Positions 44,973-54,660 of a stretch of 64,000 nucleotides of DNA are shown here, one piece after another. Positions within the stretch are counted from its first letter, which is position 1, and each line of letters opens with the position of its first letter. Location of the stretch: NCBI RefSeq assembly GCF_014697355.1, contig NZ_JACJRQ010000016.1, forward strand, positions 123,414-187,413, written 5' to 3'. A model generated the notes under the pieces. The model was not told the origin of the DNA and did not search any database. It worked only from the letters and a program-made list of their open reading frames with translations. The stretch is from Nostoc calcicola FACHB-3891 (GTDB taxonomy: Bacteria; Cyanobacteriota; Cyanobacteriia; Cyanobacteriales; Nostocaceae). Position numbers and translations under genes: made by a program.

Positions 44973-46427
44973 TCACAAATTCCAATTGCGGCGAAAATGA
45001 AAGAAGCCTTCCAATAAGTCTTGCAAAGCAATGTTGCTATTTAACTTTTGTTTATTCCACTCTCTGACAATTTGTTCCAAAATTTCGGAAAAACTGGGAT
45101 AAATAGGAGAAAAATTTGCTAAATCTTTGATTTTAATTTTTTCAGACATCGCTAAAGCAATCAAATTAATTAATTCTCCAGCTTCTGCCCCCAATACCGA
45201 AGCTCCTAAAATTTCGCCATTGCGTAACACAATTAATTTACACATACCAGTGGTTTCATCCCGGAGTTGCGCTGCTGCCACTGTTTTAAAATATTGTCGC
45301 AAAACTAAAAATTCATCTCGGCGAAATTGGCCTTTCGCCTGTGCCTCAGTCAAACCCACTTGCACCATCACAGGCACTGAAAATATCCCCCAAGGAATGC
45401 AGCGATAATTTACTCGTAATCTGGGGAAAAATAGTGCATTTTTCAGAGCAATTTTGGCTTCATAATTAGCGATATTTGCAAAGTCGTAACCACCAATTAC
45501 ATCACCGCAAGCGTAAATACGGTGATTGGTGGTTTGTAGTTTATCATTCACTACTAAACGGCGTCCATGCCATTTCACACCTACCGTTGCTAAATTTAGA
45601 GATTCAAGATTTGGCTGTTGTCCAGTCGCCACTAAAATTTCATCAGTTTCAATGGCTTTATCTCCCGCCTGAAGCCACTTTTTATCATCAATTCGTCTGA
45701 CTTGAGTCACTGGTTTGGCAGTAAGGACGCGCACGCCTTCAACTTCCAACTGTGCTTGAAGCACTATGGCTATGTCAGGGTCAATATGAGGTAAAACATA
45801 CGGATGCTTGACTACCAGCGTCACATTGCAACCGAACCGCGCTAAAGTTTGAGCGATTTCAATACTTTGGGGAATCCCGCCAATAATTACCCAATTTTTG
45901 GGTAAGGTCACTTTATTTAGGTATTGCCAAATATTAGCTAGCGTAAGATAGCCCGTAGCTTCTAGTCCTTCAATTTCCGGAATTTCTGGACGCGAACCAC
46001 TAGCCAGCAAATATGTCCGTGCCCGTAGTAAGCGATTATTAACAACAAAAGCCAGTTGGGACGAGGATTGAAATTGCCCAGTCCCAACAATGACATCGAC
46101 TCCCTGGGCGGCTAGGGTGGCAGGAGAATGCTGTTCTTCGAGATTTGAGGCAACGGCTTGAGCATACAGCATCGCTTCCTGCCATGCCAGAGATATGTGG
46201 CATTTTTCTGAGGTATCAGTCTGTGTGGCATGAATACCAAAACCAGCTGCATTACCCAATTTTTGTGCCAGTTTAGCAATTTCACTCAGAGCGTAATGAT
46301 GAATAAACCCGAAGTCTACTTTCGGTTGCACCAAGGCGACTGTAGCACGTAGTTGGCTGGCAGCAAGGGCAGCGTGATATCCAGTAAGACTGCCACCAAT
46401 AATTACGACATCGTAATCAATAGTCAT
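44973..46427 (-). CDS. FAD-dependent pyridine nucleotide oxidoreductase without redox cysteines
   Basis: 484 aa with class I disulfide-oxidoreductase layout: N-terminal FAD motif (DYDVVIIGGSLTGYHAALAA), NAD(P)-binding motif (NWVIIGGIPQSIEIAQTLARFG, about 195-216), the second FAD motif (RIYACGDVIGGYDFA) and the dimerisation domain (GCILG-type, here GEILGASVLGAEAGELI). The redox-active CXXXXC pair expected near residue 40 is absent (QPKVDFGFIHHY) and the C-terminal His of the HP..SE motif is Tyr (IYPSFSE). It probably does not reduce disulfides; its substrate is unknown. Confidence 0.85.
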   Translation of the reverse strand: MTIDYDVVIIGGSLTGYHAALAASQLRATVALVQPKVDFGFIHHYALSEIAKLAQKLGNAAGFGIHATQTDTSEKCHISLAWQEAMLYAQAVASNLEEQHSPATLAAQGVDVIVGTGQFQSSSQLAFVVNNRLLRARTYLLASGSRPEIPEIEGLEATGYLTLANIWQYLNKVTLPKNWVIIGGIPQSIEIAQTLARFGCNVTLVVKHPYVLPHIDPDIAIVLQAQLEVEGVRVLTAKPVTQVRRIDDKKWLQAGDKAIETDEILVATGQQPNLESLNLATVGVKWHGRRLVVNDKLQTTNHRIYACGDVIGGYDFANIANYEAKIALKNALFFPRLRVNYRCIPWGIFSVPVMVQVGLTEAQAKGQFRRDEFLVLRQYFKTVAAAQLRDETTGMCKLIVLRNGEILGASVLGAEAGELINLIALAMSEKIKIKDLANFSPIYPSFSEILEQIVREWNKQKLNSNIALQDLLEGFFHFRRNWNL

Positions 46428-46565
46428 TTGTCATTGGGCATTTGTTATTTGTCATTGGGCATTGGGAAGAAGCAGGGGGCAGGGGGCGGGGGGCAGAGGG
46501 TAAGATTTTCTCCCCAAGCTTTGAGCAAGAACTGCTCCCCTGCCTCCTCGTCTCCCTCATCCCCC

Positions 46566-47657
46566 TCATCTCCCTACTCCCCACTCATTTAGCGCTGTGA
46601 GTAAGCGTTGGTTATCCGACTCTTCACGTACAGCAACCCGGAAAAAGCGATCGCCTAGTTCTTTAAAGCTAAGGCAATCGCGGATTAAAATCTGATGGTG
46701 CTTGAGTAACTCTTGCTGTAGCTGCGAAGTAGATTGTTGAGACTCAACCAGTAAAAAGTTAACAGCACTTGCTTGGGGTTGCAATCCTGGTATTTTAGCT
46801 AATCCCTGAAACAGTTGGTTTCGTGCAGGTGGTAGCCATGTCCAGGTTTGCAGTTGAAACTCCCTATCTTGGAGTGCCGCAATTGCCGCCGCTACCGCTA
46901 GCGTGTTTACAGGCCAGGGGTCACGCCATTGCTGCCACTTAGACAAGCTATCGGGGTGAGCGATCGCATATCCCAGTCGCAGTCCTGGGAGACTGTAAAA
47001 TTTTGTCAGCGATCGCAATATTACTAAATTCGCATACTCCTGCACCAGCCCAATTAAGCTTTGTTCCTCATTCGGTGGCACAAAATCCATAAACGCTTCA
47101 TCCACCACTACCAAGGCAAATTGCTCTAGATAGGGCAAAAGCGAGTCCCGCGAAAATAGCTTCCCCGTTGGGTTATGCGGATTATTTAGCAATAGTCCTT
47201 TGCCCTTAGTCTTTTGTCCTTTGTCAAGAACTAATGACAAAGAACTCATAACCAATGACTCTTGACCAATGACTAATGACAAAGGACACTCCAGGACTTT
47301 AGCCTTCCATGCTGCCAAGGTTCGGTAGTAGTCGCCAAAGGCTGGAGTTATTAAAACTGTTTCGGATAATTGTGATAATTCCCTACCTATTAAAGTAAGT
47401 AATTCTGCTGAGCCGTTACCCGGCAGAATCCACTCAGGCGGCAATTGATGAAAGTGACTGAGAACCAGTCTCAGTTCACTATAGCTAGGGTCTGGATAGT
47501 GCTTAATATTACCAATTTGGGACACGATAGCAGCGATCGCGCTGTTTGGCGGTCCCAATGGGCTGATGCTAGCAGAAAAATCCAGAATAGCATCAGGGGG
47601 ACAGCCAGCCAGTGCTGCTGCCCAGGCTAAATTTCCCCCGTGTGCTGGTTGCCGCAT
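46566..47657 (-). CDS. cobD: L-threonine-O-3-phosphate decarboxylase
   Basis: About 363 aa from the ATG at 47657. It is a PLP fold type I enzyme of the CobD/CobC group in cobalamin synthesis, making aminopropanol phosphate. Motifs are HGGNL at the start, DFSASISPLGPP, NNPHNPTGK (about 160-168) and the PLP lysine in SLTKFYSLPGLRLGY. The stretch before NNPHNPTGK is lengthened by an in-frame block of TGACAAATGACC-type repeats. It lies next to the HU gene. Confidence 0.88.
   Translation of the reverse strand: MRQPAHGGNLAWAAALAGCPPDAILDFSASISPLGPPNSAIAAIVSQIGNIKHYPDPSYSELRLVLSHFHQLPPEWILPGNGSAELLTLIGRELSQLSETVLITPAFGDYYRTLAAWKAKVLECPLSLVIGQESLVMSSLSLVLDKGQKTKGKGLLLNNPHNPTGKLFSRDSLLPYLEQFALVVVDEAFMDFVPPNEEQSLIGLVQEYANLVILRSLTKFYSLPGLRLGYAIAHPDSLSKWQQWRDPWPVNTLAVAAAIAALQDREFQLQTWTWLPPARNQLFQGLAKIPGLQPQASAVNFLLVESQQSTSQLQQELLKHHQILIRDCLSFKELGDRFFRVAVREESDNQRLLTALNEWGVGR
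47196..47290. repeat. TGACCAATGAC-type repeats in frame in cobD
   Basis: Words such as ACTAATGACAAAG, ACCAATGACTC and CCTTTGTC match those in the gaps at 9390, 34290-34390 and 43370-43400. They encode about 30 residues rich in Ser, Leu and Lys. Confidence 0.75.
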
Positions 47658-47683
47658 CAAAAAAAGGTTTCCTGAAACAGAGC

Positions 47684-47968
47684 CTATGATTTTGGGGGTG
47701 CTACCCTTTCTCTAAATAGCTTCCCTGCCGAGAAGGCTGGTACCTTCGTCGCCGGAATTTCCATTTTTTCATTTGTTTTCGGGTTGCGACCTTCACGGGC
47801 TTTACGTTCCCGTGATTCAAAAGAACCAAATCCCACCAGCGTTACTTTATCACCAGAGGAAACCGCTTCAATAATCGTTTCCAGTGCGGCAGTTAAAACT
47901 GCATCGGCTTGTTTCTTGGTAACACTAGCCTTTTCAGCTACGGCATCAACTAATTCACCTTTGTTCAT
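47684..47968 (-). CDS. hup: HU-family DNA-binding protein
   Basis: 94 aa. HU is a dimeric nucleoid protein that bends DNA. The start MNKGELVDAVAEKASVTKKQADAVL and the DNA-arm segment VGFGSFESRERKAREGRNPKTNE are diagnostic. A strong AGGAG lies before the ATG. Confidence 0.97.
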   Translation of the reverse strand: MNKGELVDAVAEKASVTKKQADAVLTAALETIIEAVSSGDKVTLVGFGSFESRERKAREGRNPKTNEKMEIPATKVPAFSAGKLFRERVAPPKS

Positions 47969-48963
47969 GTCAAACTCCTAAAGTTTACTTGAGATTTTTT
48001 TACGGATGCATGTTGATACATCTGTACCGAAATCTCTGTTGTTAGAAATACAAAAATCATCCTTTGGGAGTATTTTTACTCAAAACGCCTGTACATCCCA
48101 TCGGCTCGACTTTTCAATGAATCATTCTAAGGCGTTGTAGCCTGATGTGGATAGATGAAACCATTAATTTATATAGATTTCAGGATTTTTTGTAGTTTTA
48201 GGGTACTTGTTTCACTAAAAACCACCATAAAAGTAGGAAAAAATACTTAGTGAAAACCCTAGTTATGAGGGGAACAGGAGAGGGGGAGATGAGGGAGATG
48301 AGGGGGATGAGGGAGATGAGGGAGGTGGGCAGACAACGGGACAAGGAGACAGGGATGTGAGGTAATTTGTGCATTGGCGCAGCTGGCTTTTGGCATCGCT
48401 TCACCTTGTCGCAAGTCTTCTCAATCAAGTATCTGAAAATGTAGCTGTAAAAATTTGTCAGAGATTACGATTTGTAACGCATTCCCCACAGATAAATTCT
48501 GTGGCTTCCACAGTGCGGATACTTTGGTGAATTATTGGGCATGGGGCATTGGGAAGAGGAAGAGGGGCAGGGGGCAGGGTGCAGGGGAGAAGTTCCTTCC
48601 CTCTGCTCCCTGCTCCCTTGCCTAACATATTTGTTGGGTTTCGTGCCTCAACCCAACCTACGAATCTAAATTTGCAATAACCTTCTGGATTCACCCATAA
48701 AAGCGATCGCCTTTACAAACGAAAGCGATTTTTTAATGTTGAAAAATGTTTTAAATGTTTTGTTAGTAAGAAAATGTTAAAACCTTGAGCATATTTCAAT
48801 TGAATGGAATACACCCTTTGAAAGTAGGGGCGCACAGCTGTGCGCCCCTACTCCGGTCTATTCGACTGCAAATTGCTGTAAGTGAGAATTGAGGCCATTT
48901 AGGACTGCTATAGTAACTGCTGAGGATTTAAGCAGAACTGACTCACCTACCTGCTCATCATCT
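47969..48963. other. 995-bp gap with repeats, no gene recognised
   Basis: Next to the HU gene lies its upstream region. Further along are GAGATGAGGG tandem runs (about 48270-48330), CCTGCTCCC-type runs (about 48540-48620) and a 28-bp perfect palindrome (48824-48851). The short open frames here are low-complexity or lack start signals. I found no tRNA in it by eye. Confidence 0.65.
48824..48851. repeat. 28-bp perfect palindrome, copy 1
   Basis: GTAGGGGCGCACAG followed by its exact reverse complement. An identical copy is at 60008-60035 and a variant at 59957-59987. Confidence 0.95.
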
Positions 48964-51399
48964 TTATTGCCCACTAGGAAGCTTCAAGCCCCGACGCTCA
49001 AGAATTTGTCGCACCTGTGGACTTGGGGCGTAGTTATAGCCGTAGGAGGAGTTCTCAGAGTCATCCATAATCTGAGGCGTGAGCAACACAATTACCTCAT
49101 TACGCTGGTTAGATCTGTTTGTACTTCTAAACAGCGAACCAATCAACGGAAGATCGCCCAAAATAGGAATCTTGGAGACAGTTGTCCGGTCTGAATCTTG
49201 AATAATGCCTGACAGAATTAGAGTTTGACCATCTCTCAAGCGAATCAAGCCAGAATTCAGGGAACGTTCAGACACCAAAAATATTGTTTGGTCATTACCT
49301 GAAACATTCAACACAGCTGACGATTGAGGTGCTTTGACAACGGGAGCTACTGATAAGGAAACAAAACCATTGTCATCAATTCGCTCAATTTTAACAGCTA
49401 GGGTTAAACCCACATCTGTTTTTTCAGCTGTAACCGTTTGTATGGAGGTACCATCGCCACGAGTGGTTTCGCTCTTAACGTTTCCTATAACTTCCTGGGT
49501 CAGCTTGACATTAGCCTGTTGACCTTCTTGCACAATTAAGGTTGGGTCGGTCAGTATCTTAGCGTTACCATTTGTAACCTGAGCTTGCAAACTAGCGAGT
49601 AACCGTTTGGGGAACTGGTATAAACTTGGCAAAGATGCAGTAGCTGTACCAAGGGCACCTCGTACTATACTTGATGTGCCATCAGCATTTCTAGTAATGA
49701 TGTTATCGGTTGCTGGGGTGATATTAGAGAAACCTGGTTGTAGGGGATTGCCACTAGGCGCAATAGGTTGATAAAATATTCTACTTCCTGAGTCTTGAAC
49801 TCTAAAGATATTGCCATTCGCGTCCACTACAGTCGTACCTGGGGTAGTTCCTGGAATAGCTACACCTGTGTTGGGATCAAAGAAAGGCGTTCCCGTAATA
49901 GGATTCTGGATGACGGGTGTACTAGTCACACTGCTTGATGCTTCAGTTCCAGTAGCTGGTCTAGAACCACCAAAATTAAAAGACGCCGCACCACCATCAC
50001 TGGTAAAGAAGTTATTTCCAACCCCAAAGGAAAAGCTAGTGTTGTAGTCCTGGGTGTTCAAGAGGTTAACATCGATAATCTTGACGTTGACAACGACTTG
50101 ACGACGCCGGATATCAAGCTGAGTTAGTTGAGTCATTGCCATTTCAACTAGCCTGGGAGGTCCAATTAAAGTCAGAGAATTGGTGCGCTCGTCTCCTAAT
50201 GCCTGTAAACCTCTGAGTAATGGGTTGGAGTCTTTAAATTCAGCGCGCTGAGTTTCAAGTCTGGTTTCCGTTGTTGTCTGAGTTTGGGTGATGGGAGCAA
50301 CTCCAGTGCCCACAGGTACAGCATTAACACTAGTAACTTGTCGTTCGCGGCTGACGGCACTTTCTGCCCCCAAGCCGACCAAAAAATTCAGCGCGACTCC
50401 CACTGATACCTGATTGAGTCTCAAGCTACGCATAACCATGTCACGGGTCGCATTAGGTAGTTTCGGCCCTACGAAGACCGTGCGACCACTGCGGTTAGCT
50501 TCTAAACCACTCAAGCGCAAGACGTAGTTAAACACATCTTGCACTGGCTCGTTTTCTATATCTAACGAGATTGTTTGAGAGGTTGCTTGGGCGGCACCAC
50601 CTTGCTGACCTCCACCACCTTGCTCACTACCTATGTAAGCCAGGTTTAAACCAGCCGCACGGGCAAGTAATGACAAAACCTCACGCACTGGTGCATCTCG
50701 CAATACTAAGCGGGGTACGCGTTCCTGTGTTGCCAAGTCAATGGTGCTAGGAGAAGCATCGGTAGCAGAAATCGCAATATCTCCCACAGGTGGGGCGACG
50801 GCTCTGGGTAAGAAAGGTGGAGCCTGACTCACAGGTTGACCTGGACCGGCAGCTTGTGCGGGTTGTCCGTCAATGGTGACTTGGGGGTTGGGAACGAGAA
50901 CGTCTGGCTTTTGACCTGGTTGGGCTGGAGTAGAAGCAGGCGGCGCTGTAGATGTTGGCGTTGTTGGTGTTGCTGAGGCGGCTGTGGTGCCACCAGATGG
51001 GCTAAAGCTGAGTGTAATTCCATTTGGCGATCGCACCACAGGTTCACTACCCGGTACATTGTCGCTGCCAATTACCGTCACCCGAACACTATTAGCATCA
51101 AGTTGACTAACCTCTACCGAAGCAATTCCGGGTGCTGGACTCTCTTGACGAAAATTATTACCTTGTGGTAATCGTAATTGAGTATTAATAATGTCTGCAA
51201 CTAAAGCCTTACCTCTTTTTGTAGTGAAAACTTGCGGGCGCGACCCTGAAGAAGTTTTCAAAACAACGCTAACTCCACCATTAGCTGCATTTAACTGTAC
51301 ATTAGTAACTTGAGCAATTTGTGCCCAAACTGGTTGAGCTGCCAAAAAAACAAAAGCAGCAGTACCTAATATAAAACTATTACCGTGAATCTGTTTCAC
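48964..51399 (-). CDS. pilQ: Type IV pilus secretin PilQ with AMIN domain
   Basis: 811 aa. It forms the outer-membrane channel for type IV pili (motility and DNA uptake). Signal peptide, AMIN domain (VTNVQLNAANGGVSVVLKTSSG to about 140), Pro/Thr-rich linker, secretin N0/STN-type repeat (RVPRLVLRDAPVREVLSLLARAAGLN), N1 modules and a C-terminal secretin domain (VGLTLAVKIERID, LILSGIIQDSDRTTVSKIPILGDLPLIGSLF). It is last in the pilMNOQ operon, 265 bp after pilO; the gap contains heptamer repeats. A pilP gene is absent, as is usual in cyanobacteria. Confidence 0.96.
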   Translation of the reverse strand: MKQIHGNSFILGTAAFVFLAAQPVWAQIAQVTNVQLNAANGGVSVVLKTSSGSRPQVFTTKRGKALVADIINTQLRLPQGNNFRQESPAPGIASVEVSQLDANSVRVTVIGSDNVPGSEPVVRSPNGITLSFSPSGGTTAASATPTTPTSTAPPASTPAQPGQKPDVLVPNPQVTIDGQPAQAAGPGQPVSQAPPFLPRAVAPPVGDIAISATDASPSTIDLATQERVPRLVLRDAPVREVLSLLARAAGLNLAYIGSEQGGGGQQGGAAQATSQTISLDIENEPVQDVFNYVLRLSGLEANRSGRTVFVGPKLPNATRDMVMRSLRLNQVSVGVALNFLVGLGAESAVSRERQVTSVNAVPVGTGVAPITQTQTTTETRLETQRAEFKDSNPLLRGLQALGDERTNSLTLIGPPRLVEMAMTQLTQLDIRRRQVVVNVKIIDVNLLNTQDYNTSFSFGVGNNFFTSDGGAASFNFGGSRPATGTEASSSVTSTPVIQNPITGTPFFDPNTGVAIPGTTPGTTVVDANGNIFRVQDSGSRIFYQPIAPSGNPLQPGFSNITPATDNIITRNADGTSSIVRGALGTATASLPSLYQFPKRLLASLQAQVTNGNAKILTDPTLIVQEGQQANVKLTQEVIGNVKSETTRGDGTSIQTVTAEKTDVGLTLAVKIERIDDNGFVSLSVAPVVKAPQSSAVLNVSGNDQTIFLVSERSLNSGLIRLRDGQTLILSGIIQDSDRTTVSKIPILGDLPLIGSLFRSTNRSNQRNEVIVLLTPQIMDDSENSSYGYNYAPSPQVRQILERRGLKLPSGQ

Positions 51400-51476
51400 A
51401 GTTCATTCCTCACCTAAATAAAACCTTGTTTAGAAGCAATTTTTGAGTAGTTAGTTATGAGTGCTGAGTTTAAAAT

Positions 51477-51662
51477 TAGTTAGGAGTGAGGAGTTAGGAG
51501 TGAGGAGTTAGGAGTGAGGAGTTAGGAGTGAAAAGTGACGAGTTAATAGTAGCTTGTAACTTACAACTCATAACTCCTAATTCATAACTCCTAACCTCTA
51601 ACTAATAATTCATAACTCCTCACTCCTAACTCCTAACTCATAATTCATAACTCCTAACCCCT
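51477..51662. repeat. Inverted heptamer arrays (GAGTTAG / CTAACTC)
   Basis: GGAGTTAGGAGTGA units on the left are followed by inverse units (ACTCCTAACTC) on the right, so the pilQ-pilO gap could fold into a long hairpin in DNA or in the operon mRNA. Confidence 0.85.
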
Positions 51663-51664
51663 AA

Positions 51665-52432
51665 CTACTTTTTGGGTGCAGCCTTAGCTGCTGCGGCTGC
51701 TATTTCTTCTGGACTAAGTGGCATCAATACCTGTAATTGGAATGATGTATTAATCGCTGCTGGTCCCACCCGCACCGGTGTTTTATCTGTTGGGGATCTG
51801 GACTCAGGTGGAGCTATATTTGATTGATAATCTTTAACTATCAACAAAGGCTGTAAACGCTCAATGTTACGAATTATCGATTGCGTTTGTTCATAGGTTC
51901 CTGTAATTTCGGCACTGATACTGCTGCGTTGCAGTTTGCCGTCAACTAATTTTCCTAGACTTCCATCGATAATTGGTTCTGGTTTTTGGGAAATTGGCAC
52001 AAATTTCTTGAGTTTGGCTTTCACTCCACTAATGGGAGTTTGAGCATTCCCAGACTCAACTAAGCGGTTCAGATCCAACAGCAATGTATCCAAGGTTTTC
52101 TCATTAGCAAATAAACCTAAAACCTGGATTTTTTGCTGTTTTGCTTGTGCTAGTTCCTCTTTAACTTTATCAATCTGTTTGATATTAAGTTTCTTTTGCT
52201 CAATTTGCCCTTGGAGTTCCGTGGCTTTTGCTTGCTGTTGCTGATAGCTTTCCCAAGCTGGCATCAACAGGTTTAAGAATATATAACCTGCTCCTGCTAA
52301 ACCAATTACCCCCACTAAAATACCAATAATTTTTGGTGTGAAAGCAATGCCAAATAGCACAGGGGATGCTGGGGTTGCTGCATCTAATTCTCCGGCGTGT
52401 TCGGCAAAATTTAAATCATCACTCAGCGTCAT
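51665..52432 (-). CDS. pilO: Type IV pilus inner-membrane protein PilO
   Basis: 255 aa. One membrane helix (IIGILVGVIGLAGAGYIFLNLL, about 34-55), then a coiled coil (QQQQAKATELQGQIEQKKLNIK) and an alpha-beta PilO domain. It joins PilN to form the alignment complex. Its ATG overlaps the pilN stop (ATGA), showing translational coupling. Confidence 0.93.
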   Translation of the reverse strand: MTLSDDLNFAEHAGELDAATPASPVLFGIAFTPKIIGILVGVIGLAGAGYIFLNLLMPAWESYQQQQAKATELQGQIEQKKLNIKQIDKVKEELAQAKQQKIQVLGLFANEKTLDTLLLDLNRLVESGNAQTPISGVKAKLKKFVPISQKPEPIIDGSLGKLVDGKLQRSSISAEITGTYEQTQSIIRNIERLQPLLIVKDYQSNIAPPESRSPTDKTPVRVGPAAINTSFQLQVLMPLSPEEIAAAAAKAAPKK

Positions 52433-53205
52433 TTTGAAATGACTCCTGTTTGTTGCATAGTACGAATTCGAGTCACTAGCCCCACTGTGCCTTTTTTCTC
52501 CAACTCTCGAATTAATTCCGAAGCGGGAACATCATTCATGCTCGATTGAATGGTGTATTTAACGACTTGTGGAGGCTTAATTGTTACACCAGGAAGTGGT
52601 TGAGCTACACCTGATGTAATGGGAGCATCTACTAAGCTTGCCGTAATAATTCTGCTTTCTGAAGACTTTAAAAAGCGAGACTGCTGCAAACTCAATAAGA
52701 AATCATTGACATCGTTAAAAGAACGAGCCAATCCGGTAATTTCTAATCCCCCAGCTGGATTATTGGGTGGTTTGCCTTCCGCCACCGGAATGGGTGGGAT
52801 TTGCCTGATGTTCTCAATTTGCACTGCTGCGGGAATGCGATCGCGCAAATCTTGCAGCATGGCAGACCAAGGGCGAATTTGGTCAAATACAGTGACTAAA
52901 GCCTGGGTTTCCCCTTTAATTGCGCTCGTCTCTGCCTTGATTTTATTCAGATTTCCGATCTCTGTATCTAACCTCTTGCTTTCCTGATCTAGTTGTGCTA
53001 TTGTGCCATCTAGCTCAACAACCTTCCCTTGCAACAACCACCAACCAACTCCTAATAAACCTGGCAGGCCTACACCAAGTGCAACTCCCACATATATTGG
53101 TGTTAAATTCCCTCCAGGAAGACGTAGGGATACTCCTCCCTTTTTCTCAGGCTTTTTCTGATATGCTGGGCGGTCTTTAAGAAAGTTAACATCCAAACTG
53201 TACAT
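52429..53205 (-). CDS. pilN: Type IV pilus assembly protein PilN
   Basis: 258 aa from the ATG at 53205 (MYSLDVNFLKDRP), the usual PilN start, with a GAGA site upstream; an upstream start adds 24 atypical residues. The cytoplasmic start binds PilM. One membrane helix (IYVGVALGVGLPGLLGVGWWLL) precedes a coiled coil and an alpha-beta domain. Confidence 0.93.
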   Translation of the reverse strand: MYSLDVNFLKDRPAYQKKPEKKGGVSLRLPGGNLTPIYVGVALGVGLPGLLGVGWWLLQGKVVELDGTIAQLDQESKRLDTEIGNLNKIKAETSAIKGETQALVTVFDQIRPWSAMLQDLRDRIPAAVQIENIRQIPPIPVAEGKPPNNPAGGLEITGLARSFNDVNDFLLSLQQSRFLKSSESRIITASLVDAPITSGVAQPLPGVTIKPPQVVKYTIQSSMNDVPASELIRELEKKGTVGLVTRIRTMQQTGVISK

Positions 53206-53309
53206 TTTCTCACACCAACTAGAGATAGATATTATGGTTTGAGAATTCTCAAACAGCGCGACTGTCAAGATAGACAATCCAAAATCTCAAAATCCAAAAT
53301 CCAAAATTA

Positions 53310-54416
53310 TTAGACCTCCCGCATTCCTAGACCAAGTACGATCGCCAATCCAGACCGTTGTACCTGTGGATATTTGTCGCTGTCAACTTGCAAGGACAAA
53401 GCGCCAATTGGATCTATTTGGATAGTTGGCAAGCTCAACCGTTGGGTAAAGAATTCATCAAGCTGTTGGAGTCCGCCTCCAGGCCCAGCTAATAAAATCT
53501 GTGCTACCTCCAAATTTTCACTTTGGTTGAGGTAAAAATCGATGGAACGGCGCAGTTCATCTGTTAGTTCTCCCAATACTCTCAATATGGCTGCCATACC
53601 AGGATCGAGTTCGGTGACGCCGGTTTTGCCGCCATCTAAGGGAGTTGGGGTAATGACCATTCCCTGTAACATTTCCATATCTCGTGATGTAGGTAAGCTC
53701 ATTGCCCTAGCGAGGGCAGTTTGCATTTGATAAGTTCCTATGGGTACCGTGCGGGAAAATTGCGGTACTCCGTTCACGATAATGGCTATTTCTGTGCTGT
53801 CGAACTCGATATCAACTAGTACTGCTGCTTCTTGCGGGCCAAATTGTCGCAATTGATCGCGAATAGTCCGAATGAGAGCAAAACTGTTAATTTCTAAAAC
53901 ATCGATTTGTAATCCTGCCTGCTCGAATGTACTGATATAGGTATCCGTTATCTCCTTGCGGGTAGCAACTAACAGTACCTGTACTTTTTCAATGCCATCT
54001 TCATCTACAAAATACCCAAGTTTCTGATAATCTACATCAGCCTCTTCACGAGGATAAGGTAAATACAAACCTGCTTCATGGTTTAGCACCATTTCACGCA
54101 GTTCTTTGTCATCTAACTCTGCTGGCACTGGTATTAGACGAACAATAGAATCTCGTCCTGGTACACCGGTAGCAACACGAGAAACTTTGATTTTGCTTTG
54201 GGCTAGCGCTTCCTGGATTAACTGCGCCATTGCTGGAGGGTCGGTGATTTGACCATCGGTAACTACACCTTCAGGAACGGCTACCGATGTCAAAATTTCT
54301 AGTTTCAAGCCTTGACGCTGCTTGCGTAGCTGAACTACATTTACCCGTTCGGGAGCGAGTTCAATACCGACCCCTTTATTTGATTTGCCAAACAGACTAT
54401 TGAAGCTTTTCACCAC
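53310..54416 (-). CDS. pilM: Type IV pilus ATPase-like protein PilM
   Basis: 368 aa from a GTG start. Actin-like fold with GIELAPERVNVVQL, TGVPGRDSIVRLIPVP, the phosphate-binding AVLVDIEFDSTEIAIIVNG and LLAGPGGGLQQLDEFF segments. PilM is the cytoplasmic partner of PilN. It is first in the operon; the region upstream has heptamer repeats (54471-54517). Confidence 0.95.
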   Translation of the reverse strand: MVKSFNSLFGKSNKGVGIELAPERVNVVQLRKQRQGLKLEILTSVAVPEGVVTDGQITDPPAMAQLIQEALAQSKIKVSRVATGVPGRDSIVRLIPVPAELDDKELREMVLNHEAGLYLPYPREEADVDYQKLGYFVDEDGIEKVQVLLVATRKEITDTYISTFEQAGLQIDVLEINSFALIRTIRDQLRQFGPQEAAVLVDIEFDSTEIAIIVNGVPQFSRTVPIGTYQMQTALARAMSLPTSRDMEMLQGMVITPTPLDGGKTGVTELDPGMAAILRVLGELTDELRRSIDFYLNQSENLEVAQILLAGPGGGLQQLDEFFTQRLSLPTIQIDPIGALSLQVDSDKYPQVQRSGLAIVLGLGMREV

Positions 54417-54470
54417 AGTTGTGCCCGCTGGACTGCTAAATTGAATTGAGGATTGGGGAGTGGAGAGTGG

Positions 54471-54517
54471 GGAGTTAGGAGTTAGGAGTTAGGAGTTAGG
54501 AGTTAGGAGTTAGGAGT
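54471..54517. repeat. STRR heptamer run (GGAGTTA), about six copies
   Basis: Perfect 7-bp tandem repeat in the divergent gap between pilM and the ABC binding protein gene. Confidence 0.9.
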
Positions 54518-54660
54518 TTGAAATTTTCCCCATCTCCCTATTGCCTATTCCCTATTCCCTATTTCCTAGTTATCTTTACTACTGGTAATTGATTTAGCCT
54601 ATAATCTCGTCAATTCTGCATAAGATTTTCACCTCGAACAAGCGTAAAAATACTGGGAAG

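Noticed and set aside
48198..48694. Two minus-strand frames after the HU gene
   Set aside because: They are made largely of tandem GAGATGAGGG and CCCTGCTCC repeats and are unlikely to be genes.
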